A stretch of DNA of 64,000 nt from positions 2,638,001 through 2,702,000 of the forward strand of contig NZ_CP029190.1 of NCBI RefSeq assembly GCF_008642295.1, in the 5' to 3' direction. Source of the stretch: Streptomyces venezuelae (GTDB taxonomy: Bacteria > Actinomycetota > Actinomycetes > Streptomycetales > Streptomycetaceae). The position numbers and the translations under genes were made by a program. This document shows positions 35,722-44,552 of this stretch, piece after piece (within the stretch, counting starts at the first letter, position 1; each line of letters begins with the position of its first letter). The notes below the pieces were generated by a model. The model did not search any database. It saw only the letters and a list, made by a program, of their open reading frames with translations, and was not told the DNA's origin.

Positions 35722-36696
35722 TTACTCGCCCTTCGGGTTCGCCTTCGCCGCCGCGATCTGCCGCGACATGATCGTCGTCAGCTCGTACGCGGTGTGGGAG
35801 GCCGCGACCGAGGTGATCTCGGCGTGATCGTACGCCGGGGCGACCTCGACCACGTCCGCGGAGACCAGGTTGCAGGAGGAAAGACCGCGGATGATCTCCA
35901 GCAGCTCGCGGGAGGTCATGCCGCCCGCCTCCGGCGTGCCGGTGCCGGGCGCGTGGGCCGGGTCGAGCACGTCGATGTCGATGGAGATGTACAGCGGACG
36001 GTCGCCGATGCGCTGGCGCAGCTGGTCGGCGACCTCGTCGGCGCCACGGCGGTAGACGTCCGCGGAGGTCACGATGCCGAAGCCCATCTTGGCGTCGTCG
36101 TCGAGGTCCTGCTTGCCGTACAGCGGGCCGCGGGTGCCGACGTGGGACAGCGCCTCGGTGTCGAGGATGCCCTCCTCCACGGCGCGGCGGAACGGGGTGC
36201 CGTGGGTGTACTCGGCGCCGAAGTAGGTGTCCCAGGTGTCCAGGTGCGCGTCGAAGTGCAGCAGGGCCACCGGGCCGTGCTTCTTCGCGACCGAGCGGAG
36301 CAGGGGCAGCGCGATGGTGTGGTCGCCGCCGAGGGTCATCAGGCGGGAGCCGGCGTTCAGCAGGTCGTCGGCGGCGGCCTCGACCGTCTCGACCGCCTCG
36401 TTGATGTTGAAGGGGTTCACGGCGATGTCGCCGGCGTCCGCGACCTGCGCGAGGGCGAAGGGGGAGGCGTCCTGGGCCGGGTTGTACGGGCGCAGCAGAC
36501 GGGAGGCCTCGCGGATGGCGTTGCCGCCGAAGCGGGCGCCGGGGCGGTAGGAGACGCCGGAGTCGAAGGGCACGCCGACGACGGCGACGTCGGCGGAGCC
36601 GACCTCGTCCAGTCGGGGCAGCCGGGCGAAGGTGGCCGGCCCGGCGTACCGCGGGATGCGGGAGGAATCGACGGGGCCGCGCGGCTGCGTGCTCAT
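35722..36696 (-). CDS. agmatinase / guanidino-acid ureohydrolase
   Basis: A 324-residue member of the arginase/agmatinase family, binuclear Mn hydrolases that release urea. The metal-ligand motifs are intact: GGDHTIALP near residue 120, FDAHLDTWD near 145, and [19 protein letters not shown] near 235. The sequence PGTGTPE is typical of agmatinases and guanidinobutyrases rather than arginase. The start at 36696 gives the normal length. It is first in a two-gene operon with the ThDP enzyme and divergent from a PucR-type regulator. Confidence 0.88.
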   Translation of the reverse strand: MSTQPRGPVDSSRIPRYAGPATFARLPRLDEVGSADVAVVGVPFDSGVSYRPGARFGGNAIREASRLLRPYNPAQDASPFALAQVADAGDIAVNPFNINEAVETVEAAADDLLNAGSRLMTLGGDHTIALPLLRSVAKKHGPVALLHFDAHLDTWDTYFGAEYTHGTPFRRAVEEGILDTEALSHVGTRGPLYGKQDLDDDAKMGFGIVTSADVYRRGADEVADQLRQRIGDRPLYISIDIDVLDPAHAPGTGTPEAGGMTSRELLEIIRGLSSCNLVSADVVEVAPAYDHAEITSVAASHTAYELTTIMSRQIAAAKANPKGE

Positions 36697-36812
36697 GGGG
36701 TGCCTTCCTGACGGTGCTGCGGTGGTGCGGTGCTTCGAGCGTAAGCGGCGCGCAGCCGGGCGCGAAGTGTAGGTTTTATCCATGGCGCAGCCCTGATATG
36801 TGCGGAGCATCC

Positions 36813-38273
36813 ATGCAGACCTCTCCCGGCTCTCACGGAGCGGCAGCCCCGGCCGCACCGCCGACGCCCGCCGTGGGGCTGGCCGCGCTGCTCGGCGAGC
36901 GGGAGCTGGGGCTGCGGCTGGTCGCCGGGCCGCCGGAGGCCGCGGTGCACGGCGTACACGCCTCCGAGATGGCCGACCCGACCCCGTACCTGCTGGGCGG
37001 CGAACTGCTACTGACGGCGGGCGCCTGGACCGGGGACCCGGCCGCGTACGTGGCCCGGCTCGCCGGGTCCGGGGTCGCAGCCCTCGGCTTCGGCGTGACC
37101 CCGGTGCACGAGCGGGTCCCGGAGGCGCTGCTCACCGCCTGCGCGAAGGCCGCGCTGCCCCTGGTGGAGGTGGAGCCGGGTACTCCGTTCACGGCGGTCG
37201 CCCGCACGGTGTGGCGGCTGATGGCGGAGTCCCGTACCCGCGAACTGCGCCGGGTGACCACCGCCCAGCAGTCCCTGGCCGCCGCCGCGTCCCGCCCGGA
37301 CCCGGTCCCGGCGGTACTGACCCGGCTGGCGGCGGCCCTGGACGGCCACGTCGAACTCCTGCCGGGCGGGGCCCGCCCGGTGGGCTCGTCGGAGCGGATG
37401 CCGCCGCCGGAGGTCCGTACGGCCCTGGCGGCGCTCGCCGCACGGGTGGGCGGCGCGGGCCCGGCGACGGCCACGGACACCACGGCGGGCTGGCACCTCT
37501 CCGCGTACGCGCTCACCCGCCGCCCGGAAGGACCGGAACCGCCCACCGCCGCCGTACTGGGGGTGGCGGTGCCCGGGGCGCGCGGGGCCGGGGACCACAC
37601 CATCGCGTCCGTCGCCGCCGTACTGCTCAGCCTGCTCACCGCCGAGCGGCCCGCCACGCCCGGACCGGAGGCCGCCGCCCTGACGCGGGTGCTGCTCGGC
37701 GACCCGGGGGCGGGAGCCGGCGCGCTGCCCGGGCCGGGCCCCTGGACCGTTGTCCACGCCACCGGTACGGGCGACCCGGCGGCGCTCGCCGCGGCCCTCG
37801 GGACCGGGCTCGCGGCGCCGGGCGCGCCCGGAACCCCCGGCGCGCCCGGCCCCGTACGCCTGATCACCGCCCGGGACCCGGCCCCGCAGCCGGGCTGGCG
37901 GCTCGGGGTCAGCGCGCCCGCCGGCGCCGACGGGCTGGTCTCGGCGGACGCCCAGGCCGCCGGCGCGCTGCGCAGGGCCGAGGCGGCCCGGGCCCCGCTG
38001 GTCCGCCACCAGGAAGGGGGTCTGGCCTCCCTGGTCCCGCCCGCGGAGGCCGCGGCCCACGCCCGCGCCCTGCTGGCCCCGCTCAGCCCGGCGCAGGCCG
38101 ACACGCTGCGGGCCTGGCTGGCCCATCACGGCAGCTGGGACCGGACCGCGACCGCCCTCGGAATCCACCGCAACACCGTCCGCCAGCGCGTGGCACGCTG
38201 CGCCGTCCTGCTGGGCCGGGACCTGGACGACCCGGACGTCCGGATGGAGCTGTGGTTCGCCCTGCGTCAGTAG
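36813..38273 (+). CDS. PucR family transcriptional regulator
   Basis: A 486-residue PucR-type regulator. It has an N-terminal ligand domain ([19 protein letters not shown]...[11 protein letters not shown], about residues 20-150) and a C-terminal HTH_30 ([32 protein letters not shown], about 435-470). PucR proteins usually activate catabolism of purines, amino acids or related nitrogen compounds. ATG 36813 with GGAG upstream is preferred over ATG 36798. It is divergent from the agmatinase/ThDP operon over 116 bp and is the obvious candidate to control it. Confidence 0.85.
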   Translation: MQTSPGSHGAAAPAAPPTPAVGLAALLGERELGLRLVAGPPEAAVHGVHASEMADPTPYLLGGELLLTAGAWTGDPAAYVARLAGSGVAALGFGVTPVHERVPEALLTACAKAALPLVEVEPGTPFTAVARTVWRLMAESRTRELRRVTTAQQSLAAAASRPDPVPAVLTRLAAALDGHVELLPGGARPVGSSERMPPPEVRTALAALAARVGGAGPATATDTTAGWHLSAYALTRRPEGPEPPTAAVLGVAVPGARGAGDHTIASVAAVLLSLLTAERPATPGPEAAALTRVLLGDPGAGAGALPGPGPWTVVHATGTGDPAALAAALGTGLAAPGAPGTPGAPGPVRLITARDPAPQPGWRLGVSAPAGADGLVSADAQAAGALRRAEAARAPLVRHQEGGLASLVPPAEAAAHARALLAPLSPAQADTLRAWLAHHGSWDRTATALGIHRNTVRQRVARCAVLLGRDLDDPDVRMELWFALRQ

Positions 38274-38274
38274 C

Positions 38275-38709
38275 TCAGAACGTCCGCTCGGTACGCCAGG
38301 TGGCCTGGCTGGAGGGGTTGTTCAGATCGAAGGTGGTGCCGGAGAGCCGCCGGTCGGGGCCGCGGACGCCGGTGTACCGGCCGACGGGGCCGTGGTTCCA
38401 TTCCACGATGAAGTAGATGTCGTTGCCGTTCACGTTGCCTTCCCGCAGGGTCCCCACCGTGTTGCCGGAGGAGACGGAGCCGAAGAGGTTCCCGTTGGCG
38501 TCCTGACGGAAGTTCACGCGCACGGTCGCGTTGGACTGGTAGACGTACCACTCCCCGCTCGCGTTGAACGCGGGCGCGAGGACCGCGTGCGCTGCGTTCG
38601 GAGCGGCGGCGCCGTTCGCCGGGGCGGCGAGGCCGCCGCCGGCGAGGGTGAGGAGCAGGGCGGCGGCGGTCGTGGTGAGGAACCTGCGGGTGCGGCTTGT
38701 ACGGAACAT
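38275..38709 (-). CDS. small secreted protein, unknown function
   Basis: A 144-residue exported protein with a basic N-terminus and hydrophobic core (MFRTSRTRRFLTTTAAALLLTLAGGGLAA), cleaved near residue 32. The mature part is rich in Asn, Tyr and Val (ASGEWYVYQSNATVRVNFRQDANGNLFGSVSSGN) and ends with TTFDLNNPSSQATWRTERTF, a beta-strand-rich pattern with no cysteines. A CTGGAGGG site precedes the ATG. I do not recognise the family. Confidence 0.7.
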   Translation of the reverse strand: MFRTSRTRRFLTTTAAALLLTLAGGGLAAPANGAAAPNAAHAVLAPAFNASGEWYVYQSNATVRVNFRQDANGNLFGSVSSGNTVGTLREGNVNGNDIYFIVEWNHGPVGRYTGVRGPDRRLSGTTFDLNNPSSQATWRTERTF

Positions 38710-38807
38710 GGGCCCTCCAGGGGCGTCCAGGACGATCGACCCCGTTGCACGATGCACGGGTGTCTCGCGCCGGGCCTACCCACGCGAAGCGTGCCGGAGC
38801 CGTTGAT

Positions 38808-39092
38808 TCACCCGAATGGCCCGTTCACGCGGTCGGCCCGGCTCACCGCGATCCGGTGCACGTCGCGCAGCGCCTCGGCCATCCGTCCGGCCAGGAAGTG
38901 GAGTTGGTCGCGGGTGATGCGCTGGTCGGTGAGCATGTCCTCGGCGTGCTCGATGAGGCTCGCGGCCATGCCGAGCTGTACGAGCTCGATCTTGTCGGCG
39001 TACCGGGAGAGGAACCCGGCCCCGTCCCCGACGAGATAGCAGGGCTTCCCGTCCGTCCCGACCCAGGGCAACAGCCTGCCGATTCCGTCCAT
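38808..39092 (-). CDS. conserved-type Streptomyces hypothetical protein next to an XRE/DUF397 pair
   Basis: A 94-residue soluble protein, mostly helical (ELVQLGMAASLIEHAEDMLTDQRITRDQLHFLAGRMAEALRDVHRIAVS). No known domain. ATG 39092 has GGAG six bases upstream; longer frames run into the promoter region. Its divergence from the XRE regulator over 113 bp resembles many actinobacterial XRE/DUF397 loci, where such small genes are the probable target. Confidence 0.65.
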   Translation of the reverse strand: MDGIGRLLPWVGTDGKPCYLVGDGAGFLSRYADKIELVQLGMAASLIEHAEDMLTDQRITRDQLHFLAGRMAEALRDVHRIAVSRADRVNGPFG

Positions 39093-39205
39093 GCTCCGGC
39101 TCCACTTCTCCGTGTGTAGCGATCCGCTCACACAGTGAGACGGGCCGGAGTAGGCTCGCCAGGGGGCAGGGCGTGACCACACTTCCGTCACAGGGGAGTT
39201 GACGC

Positions 39206-40000
39206 ATGGGCAGCATCTACGGCGACTGGCTGAGGACCCAGCGGAAGGCGGCGGGCCTGACGCAGCAGGACCTGGCGGACGCGGCGATCATGACGCGGAC
39301 GCACATCGCCCACATCGAGGGCGGACGCAGAGTCCCGTCTCAGGAGGACGCCAGGCGCCTGGACCAGGCCCTGAACACGGGAAACGTGCTGAGCAGTTTC
39401 CTTCCGCAGGACGACGACACGGTCGCGAACTACTTCGAGCCCGCCCGCCAGCTGGAGCAGCAGGCCATCGAGATCCACGAGTTCGCGCTGTCGTACGTAC
39501 CCGGCATCCTCCAGACGGAGAGCTACGCACGTGCGGTGATCGGTGGGGGGTATCCCCCAAAGAGTGACGAGGAGCGTGACCGGCACGTCGTCACGCGGCT
39601 TGAGCGGTCCAAAATCCTTGACGATCCAGTGACGCCCGTCGTGTGGGCGCTGCTGGATGAGGCGGTGCTGCGGCGCCCGTTCGGCGGACCTGAGGTCATG
39701 GCCAGTCAGATCGGGCACATCCTGGCGCTGACCGAGAACGGGCGGATCCGAACGCATGTGATGCCGCTCGGCCTCGGCGGGTACCCGCTTCTTGACGGCA
39801 TGCTGTCGCTCATGTGGTTCGAGGACCAGCCGCCTGCCGCGTACAGCGAGGGGGTGTCCATCGGCAGGGTGCACGATTCTCCGCACCTGGTCCGGCAGTT
39901 GCAGGCCAGATACGCTCTGGCCCTGGGCGATGCGCTCCCGCAGAGGGAGTCCTTGGCCCTCATGAGGACGATCGCGAAGGAATACGAGCAGCATGAATGA
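39206..40000 (+). CDS. XRE family regulator with DUF5753-type C-terminus
   Basis: A 264-residue protein with an N-terminal HTH (YGDWLRTQRKAAGLTQQDLADAAIMTRTHIAHIEGGRRVPS, residues 5-45) and the larger C-terminal domain common to Streptomyces BldB/DUF397 partners (LSYVPGILQTESYARAVI, VVWALLDEAVLRRPFGGPEVM, PLLDGMLSLMWFED). These pairs (for example WhiJ-like) control developmental or conditional genes. It overlaps the DUF397 gene by eight bases. Confidence 0.88.
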   Translation: MGSIYGDWLRTQRKAAGLTQQDLADAAIMTRTHIAHIEGGRRVPSQEDARRLDQALNTGNVLSSFLPQDDDTVANYFEPARQLEQQAIEIHEFALSYVPGILQTESYARAVIGGGYPPKSDEERDRHVVTRLERSKILDDPVTPVVWALLDEAVLRRPFGGPEVMASQIGHILALTENGRIRTHVMPLGLGGYPLLDGMLSLMWFEDQPPAAYSEGVSIGRVHDSPHLVRQLQARYALALGDALPQRESLALMRTIAKEYEQHE

Positions 40001-40193
40001 GCACACCGTCATGGACGCCGCATCGCTGACCGGCTGGCGCAAGTCCTCCTACAGCAACAGTGAATCCGGCAGCTGCGTCGAGGTCCGGGACGGCCACACC
40101 GCCGCCGTGCCCGTCCGGGACTCCAAGAACCCGCACGGGCCCGCCCTCCTCATCCCCGCCGCCGCGTGGACGGCCTTCGTCAAGGCCCTGTGA
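39993..40193 (+). CDS. DUF397 protein
   Basis: A 66-residue DUF397 protein with the usual landmarks: LTGWRKSSYSNSESGSCVEV, VPVRDSKNPHGPALLIPAAAWTAFV. In Streptomyces it works with the upstream XRE regulator. It overlaps that gene by eight bases at the start and the opposite-strand caspase gene by 14 bases at the end. Confidence 0.9.
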   Translation: MNEHTVMDAASLTGWRKSSYSNSESGSCVEVRDGHTAAVPVRDSKNPHGPALLIPAAAWTAFVKAL

Positions 40194-41958
40194 CGCCGTC
40201 ACCCAGCAGCCGCTTGCTCTCCCGTTCCACCGCGACCCGCCCGTATTTGTTGACCAGGGCGAGGTAGAACAGCCCCGGCGCGGTCGGCGACCACAGGCCC
40301 GCCCGCTCGGGGTCGAAGATGAAGCGGATCACCGGCTCGATCTCGAAGTCCACGAGCTCGTGCCGGTCGTGCTCCCACTTGTCGGAGACCCCGCGCGAGC
40401 GCCGTTCCACGAACTCGCGCGAGGTCACCCGGCGCAGCCGGGCCAGGAACAGCGCGCCCCACTGGTGGGTGCTCTTGTCGATGGTCAGCGCCAGCATGCT
40501 CAGCCGGTACTCGTCCGTGCTCAGCGCCAGCTCCTCGCTGAGCCCGCGACGCGCCACGTTGAAGATGTTGGGCGCCTGGCGGGCGGAGTTGTCGACCACC
40601 CGGGACAGCGCCTCGTTGGCCGAGGAGTTCCACGTCCCCGGGTGCGATCCCACCATCTGGCTGCGCCGCGACACGATCAGCTTCTCGTCGCGCGTGATCA
40701 CCGCGACGTTCGTACCGAACGACGAACTCATGAACGGCTCGACGTCGAGCGGGTCCTCGTACGGGTCGATGTACCGGCTCTTGGGCGTGCTGCCGTCCCG
40801 GAACTGCCGGTCGAGCTGCTGGGTGGCAAGGAAGGTGTAGTAGTCGGAGTTCTGGAACTGAATGTAGATCTCCGGGGATTCGGTCTCGGCGACCCGCCCG
40901 ATCGTGATCCGTTCGACGGCGTAGTTGAGGCCGTTCCAGAAGTACGGCTTGCCCGCCGCCTTCAGGCCGTCCTGTTCCGCCGCGATCTCGTCGCGCCACT
41001 CGGCGAGCTCCTCCGGCAGCTCCACGCCCTCGTCCACGGCCCTGACGTGCAGCGAGGTCTCGGGGATGGTGCTCTCCCCGTCCCCTTCCACGATGAGCAG
41101 ATCGGTCCGCATCGGGCCCCAGGTGAACGGTTCCCAGGAGGCGCTCGCCCCGGGCGCCGGCACCGCTGCGGCGGTACCGGCCGGCGTGGTGGGCACCGGG
41201 GCGGGAGCGACCGCGCCGGCCCGGTTGCGTACGAGGGCCAGCTGGCCGCCCAGCGCGTGGTTGTGCCGGTCGGGCAGGGGGAAGCCCTTGGCGACCAGGT
41301 CGCGGCTGACCCGGTGGAAGATCGTGTCCATGTCGAGCACCCCGGCGGCGCCCTCGACTCCCGTCTCCAGGGTGCGGATGAGTTCCCCGGTGAACGCGGT
41401 GTAGTCGGCGTCCGCCGGTGCCTTCGCGAGGGGCCGGCTCGGGCTGGTGGCGGCCCACACCACCGTCCCCTGCACGTCGGTGTTGACCGATCCCATCACG
41501 CTCGCCGTGGCCTCGCTGGCGGCGCGCCCGCTGTAGCAGCAGTCGAGGATGATGATCCGCTGGGCGGCCTGGGCCTGGCCCATCAGGACGGCACGGCGCA
41601 CCCACTCGTAGTGGACGGCGTTGTACCGCTCGGAGCCGGGGCGGTGCCGGGTGCCGGTGAGGCCGAGGTAGAGGCCGTCCTCGTCGGCGAAGCCGTGGCC
41701 GGCGTAGTAGAAGATCAGCGTGTCGGTGGCCCGGTCGGCGGCCGATTCCAGGGCGGCCATCGCCTCGTCGGCGTTGCCCGGGTCGCGTACCACCTGGCAG
41801 TGCTCGGGCGGCAGGCCGAGGTGGTCGGGGCTGAGCAGGATGCGGTGCAGCGCCCGGAGGTTCCCGTCCACCGATTCCAGGGCCGGGTGGTGGTCGTACC
41901 GGGAGAGGCCGACCAGTACCGCGCGCGAGCGCTCGACGTCGGGAAGCCTGGAGCTCAC
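40180..41958 (-). CDS. caspase-like (C14) protease fused to a Nudix-like domain
   Basis: A 592-residue protein. Residues 10-245 are a caspase/metacaspase fold: the His of FYYAGHG (H88) and the Cys of ILDCCYSG (C141) form the dyad. A Pro/Ala linker (about 248-275) leads to a C-terminal half with a Nudix-like segment: VAVITRDEKLIVSRR then RRGLSEELAL (470-479), which resembles the REUxEExGU box, with Gly for the first Glu and Ala for Gly. Caspases of this kind (EACC1-associated) occur in bacterial conflict and defence-type systems as peptidase effectors. No signal peptide. The neighbouring DUF397/XRE pair could regulate it, but nothing in the sequence proves it. Confidence 0.83.
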   Translation of the reverse strand: MSSRLPDVERSRAVLVGLSRYDHHPALESVDGNLRALHRILLSPDHLGLPPEHCQVVRDPGNADEAMAALESAADRATDTLIFYYAGHGFADEDGLYLGLTGTRHRPGSERYNAVHYEWVRRAVLMGQAQAAQRIIILDCCYSGRAASEATASVMGSVNTDVQGTVVWAATSPSRPLAKAPADADYTAFTGELIRTLETGVEGAAGVLDMDTIFHRVSRDLVAKGFPLPDRHNHALGGQLALVRNRAGAVAPAPVPTTPAGTAAAVPAPGASASWEPFTWGPMRTDLLIVEGDGESTIPETSLHVRAVDEGVELPEELAEWRDEIAAEQDGLKAAGKPYFWNGLNYAVERITIGRVAETESPEIYIQFQNSDYYTFLATQQLDRQFRDGSTPKSRYIDPYEDPLDVEPFMSSSFGTNVAVITRDEKLIVSRRSQMVGSHPGTWNSSANEALSRVVDNSARQAPNIFNVARRGLSEELALSTDEYRLSMLALTIDKSTHQWGALFLARLRRVTSREFVERRSRGVSDKWEHDRHELVDFEIEPVIRFIFDPERAGLWSPTAPGLFYLALVNKYGRVAVERESKRLLGDGVTGP

Positions 41959-42229
41959 CGGCGGGCCTCCCCCGCGTCGGCTCCTTCGCCGGCTTCATCC
42001 GTCGGCTCCAGCAGGGCGCGGACCTGGTCGGCGTCGGCCCGGCCGGTGGTTTCGCCACTTCCGGCAACCCGGCCGCCGGGCGGCGGCCCCGGGCGGGCGG
42101 CTCGGGGCGCGCCCCGGCCCGTGCCGAGGCCCAGGGCGCCCCGCCGGGGCCGGAGCCGGGCGGCACGCCGCGCACCCGGCCGGGCCGCGGGGCCGGGCCG
42201 CAGGCGGGGTCGCCCCTACGATGCCCGGT

Positions 42230-43279
42230 ATGCCTGGCACATCCGGTAAGCCCGGTACGTCCGAAGCCCTGCCCACCCCATGGAGCCGCGCCCTCCGGGA
42301 GCGCATCGCGCCGGCCGGGCGGCTGGTCGTGTGCGCCGCCGTCCCCTGGTACCTGTGCCTGTGGTTCGGGACGAGCACCGCGCCCGTGCCCGCCGCCCTG
42401 CCCGCCGTACTGATCCTCCGGGCGGACCTGTTCGCCGCACCCCGGCTGGCCCTGGAGCGTCTGGTGGGGGTGGTGGTGGGCGTGCTGCTGAGCGTGACCG
42501 TGCTGCACTGGCTGCCGGTGTCCTCGGCCTCGTTCATGCTCGTCCTGCTGTGCGGCACCGCCGGGATGTACCTGTTGCGCCACGACGGCTCCCCCAACCA
42601 GCAGGTGCTGATCACCGCGCTGATGATCTACACCACCCCGGTGGCCGGCTACCCCCTGGCCCGCCTGGTGGAGAGCGCGGTCGGCATCGCCGTCGTGGCC
42701 CTCCTCGGCCCGCTGCTGTGGCCGCCCGACCCGTACCGGGAGGCGGCGGCCGGCCTGGAGGCGTACCGGGCGGACCTCGGCGCCCGGCTGGAGCGGATCT
42801 CCGGGCGGCTCCGCACGCCCCGGGCCCCCGGCGAGCCGTACGCCGCCGAGTCCTTCGCCCTGTGGCACCGCCCGTACGAACTGTCCGCCGCCCTGGACCG
42901 CAGGGCGCGCCGGCTCCGCCTGCCCACCGCACCGCCGGACGGCCTGCGCGACCGGCTGCGGCTGGCCGGGCGTACGGCGCTCAGCCTCCAGTACTTCACC
43001 CGGGAACTGGAGGCCAGAGATCCAGGACCCGAGGACCGGGCGGTACGCGAGCTCGCTCCGGTACTGGAGGCCACCGCCCGGGCCCTGGACACGGCCCTGC
43101 GCGGCGACGGCCACTCGGCCGGGCCGCCGGCCGGGCTGGAGGCCGAGCTGCGCCGCGCCACCGAGCTGGAGGCCGCGCACCGGGCCGCCCACCCCGGCAG
43201 CGGGGACGCCCTGCTGCGTTCCGGGCTCCGCCTCACCCAGCAGGCCCTCGCCGGGCAGCCCCCCGCGCCCGGCCCCTGA
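42230..43279 (+). CDS. FUSC/aromatic acid exporter-type membrane protein
   Basis: A 349-residue protein with about six hydrophobic helices in the N-terminal half (PAGRLVVCAAVPWYLCLWFG, RLVGVVVGVLLSVTVLHWLP, FMLVLLCGTAGMYLL, VESAVGIAVVALLGPLLW), then a soluble helical C-terminal half of about 175 residues rich in Arg/Leu/Ala. This is the layout of FUSC-like (fusaric acid/aromatic acid exporter) proteins. TACGAT seven bases before ATG 42230 suggests a leaderless start; ATG 42221 is the alternative. The 271 bp upstream hold no other gene I can see. Confidence 0.72.
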   Translation: MPGTSGKPGTSEALPTPWSRALRERIAPAGRLVVCAAVPWYLCLWFGTSTAPVPAALPAVLILRADLFAAPRLALERLVGVVVGVLLSVTVLHWLPVSSASFMLVLLCGTAGMYLLRHDGSPNQQVLITALMIYTTPVAGYPLARLVESAVGIAVVALLGPLLWPPDPYREAAAGLEAYRADLGARLERISGRLRTPRAPGEPYAAESFALWHRPYELSAALDRRARRLRLPTAPPDGLRDRLRLAGRTALSLQYFTRELEARDPGPEDRAVRELAPVLEATARALDTALRGDGHSAGPPAGLEAELRRATELEAAHRAAHPGSGDALLRSGLRLTQQALAGQPPAPGP

Positions 43280-43328
43280 GGCGCCCGCGGCTCCCGGCTC
43301 TGGACACGCCCGACAACCCGCCGGTAAC

Positions 43329-43356
43329 TTATGTATGAGCAAGCGCTTAGACATAA
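43329..43356. promoter_or_regulatory. putative operator upstream of the acyl-CoA dehydrogenase
   Basis: GAGCAAGCGCTTAGAC contains a perfect 8-bp palindrome AAGCGCTT (43341-43348), and TTATGT and ACATAA flank it. CAAGCGCTTG-like palindromes are common targets of TetR regulators of fatty acid genes in actinobacteria. No adjacent regulator gene is present, so the protein could act from elsewhere. Confidence 0.5.
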
Positions 43357-43388
43357 GCGGCGGACCGCCGCGAGGAAGGGAGCCGGCC

Positions 43389-44546
43389 GTGCGCCGTACG
43401 GTATTCAACGAGGACCACGAGGCGTTCCGCGAGACGATCCGCGCCTTCATCGAGGCCGAGGTCGTCCCCGTCTACGACGAGTGGTTCGCGGCCGGCCAGG
43501 CGCCGCGCGACTTCTACTACAAGCTCGGCGAGCTGGGCGTCTTCGGCATCAACGTGCCCGAGGAGTTCGGCGGGGCGGGCCTGGACACCCACAAGTTCGA
43601 GGCCGTCCTCTACGAGGAGACCTCGCGCGCGGGCGTCAACTTCGGCGGCTCCGGCGTGCACGTGCTGCTCGCCCTCCCCTACATCAAGATGCTCGCCGAC
43701 GACGAGCAGAAGAAGCGCTACCTCCCCAAGTTCGTCTCCGGCGAGGAGATGTGGGCCCTGGCCATGACCGAGCCGGGCACCGGCTCGGACGTCGCGGGCA
43801 TGAAGACCACCGCCAAGCTCTCCGAGGACGGCACGCACTACGTCCTCAACGGCGCCAAGACCTTCATCACCGGCGGTGTGCACGCCGACCGGGTGATCGT
43901 CTGCGCCCGTACCTCCGCCCCGTCGGCCGAGGACCGCCGCTTCGGCATCTCCCTCTTCGCCGTGGACACCAAGTCCGAGGGCTACTCCATCGGCCGCAAG
44001 CTGGACAAGCTGGGCCTGCGCACCTCCGACACCGCCGAGCTGGCGTTCGTCGACGTGAAGGTGCCGGCCGAGGACCTGCTCGGCGAGGAGAACAAGGGCT
44101 TCTACTACCTCGGCGCCAACCTGCCCTCCGAGCGCTGGGGCATCGCCTTCGGCGCGTACGCGCAGGCCAAGGCCGCCGTCCGGTTCGCCCAGCAGTACGT
44201 GACGGAGCGCACCGTCTTCGGCAAGCCGGTCGCGCACTTCCAGAACACCAAGTTCGAGCTGGCCTCCTGCCAGGCCGAGGTGGACGCCGCCGAGGCCGTC
44301 GCCGACCGCGCCCTGGAGGCCCTGGACGCCGGTGAGCTGACCGCCGCCGAGGCCGCCTCCGCGAAGCTGTTCTGCACCGAGGTCGCGCACCGGGTCATCG
44401 ACAAGTGCCTCCAGCTGCACGGCGGCTACGGCTACATGAACGAGTACCCGATCGCCCGCCTCTACGCCGACAACCGCGTGAACCGCATCTACGGCGGCAC
44501 CAGCGAGGTCATGAAGTCGATCATCGCCAAGTCGATGGGCCTGTAA
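43389..44546 (+). CDS. acyl-CoA dehydrogenase
   Basis: A 385-residue FAD-dependent acyl-CoA dehydrogenase that introduces the alpha,beta double bond in beta-oxidation. Signatures: ALAMTEPGTGSDVAGM near residue 128, the RTVFGKPVAHFQNTKFELA segment near 275, and QLHGGYGYMNEYPIARLYADNRVNRIYGGTSEV at the end (the FAD/CoA region). GTG 43389 has AGGAAGGGAG upstream and gives the normal family length; an earlier ATG at 43335 would add a non-homologous leader. It is 6 bp from the TesB gene, so the pair is an operon. Confidence 0.9.
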   Translation: MRRTVFNEDHEAFRETIRAFIEAEVVPVYDEWFAAGQAPRDFYYKLGELGVFGINVPEEFGGAGLDTHKFEAVLYEETSRAGVNFGGSGVHVLLALPYIKMLADDEQKKRYLPKFVSGEEMWALAMTEPGTGSDVAGMKTTAKLSEDGTHYVLNGAKTFITGGVHADRVIVCARTSAPSAEDRRFGISLFAVDTKSEGYSIGRKLDKLGLRTSDTAELAFVDVKVPAEDLLGEENKGFYYLGANLPSERWGIAFGAYAQAKAAVRFAQQYVTERTVFGKPVAHFQNTKFELASCQAEVDAAEAVADRALEALDAGELTAAEAASAKLFCTEVAHRVIDKCLQLHGGYGYMNEYPIARLYADNRVNRIYGGTSEVMKSIIAKSMGL

Positions 44547-44552
44547 GCAGCC

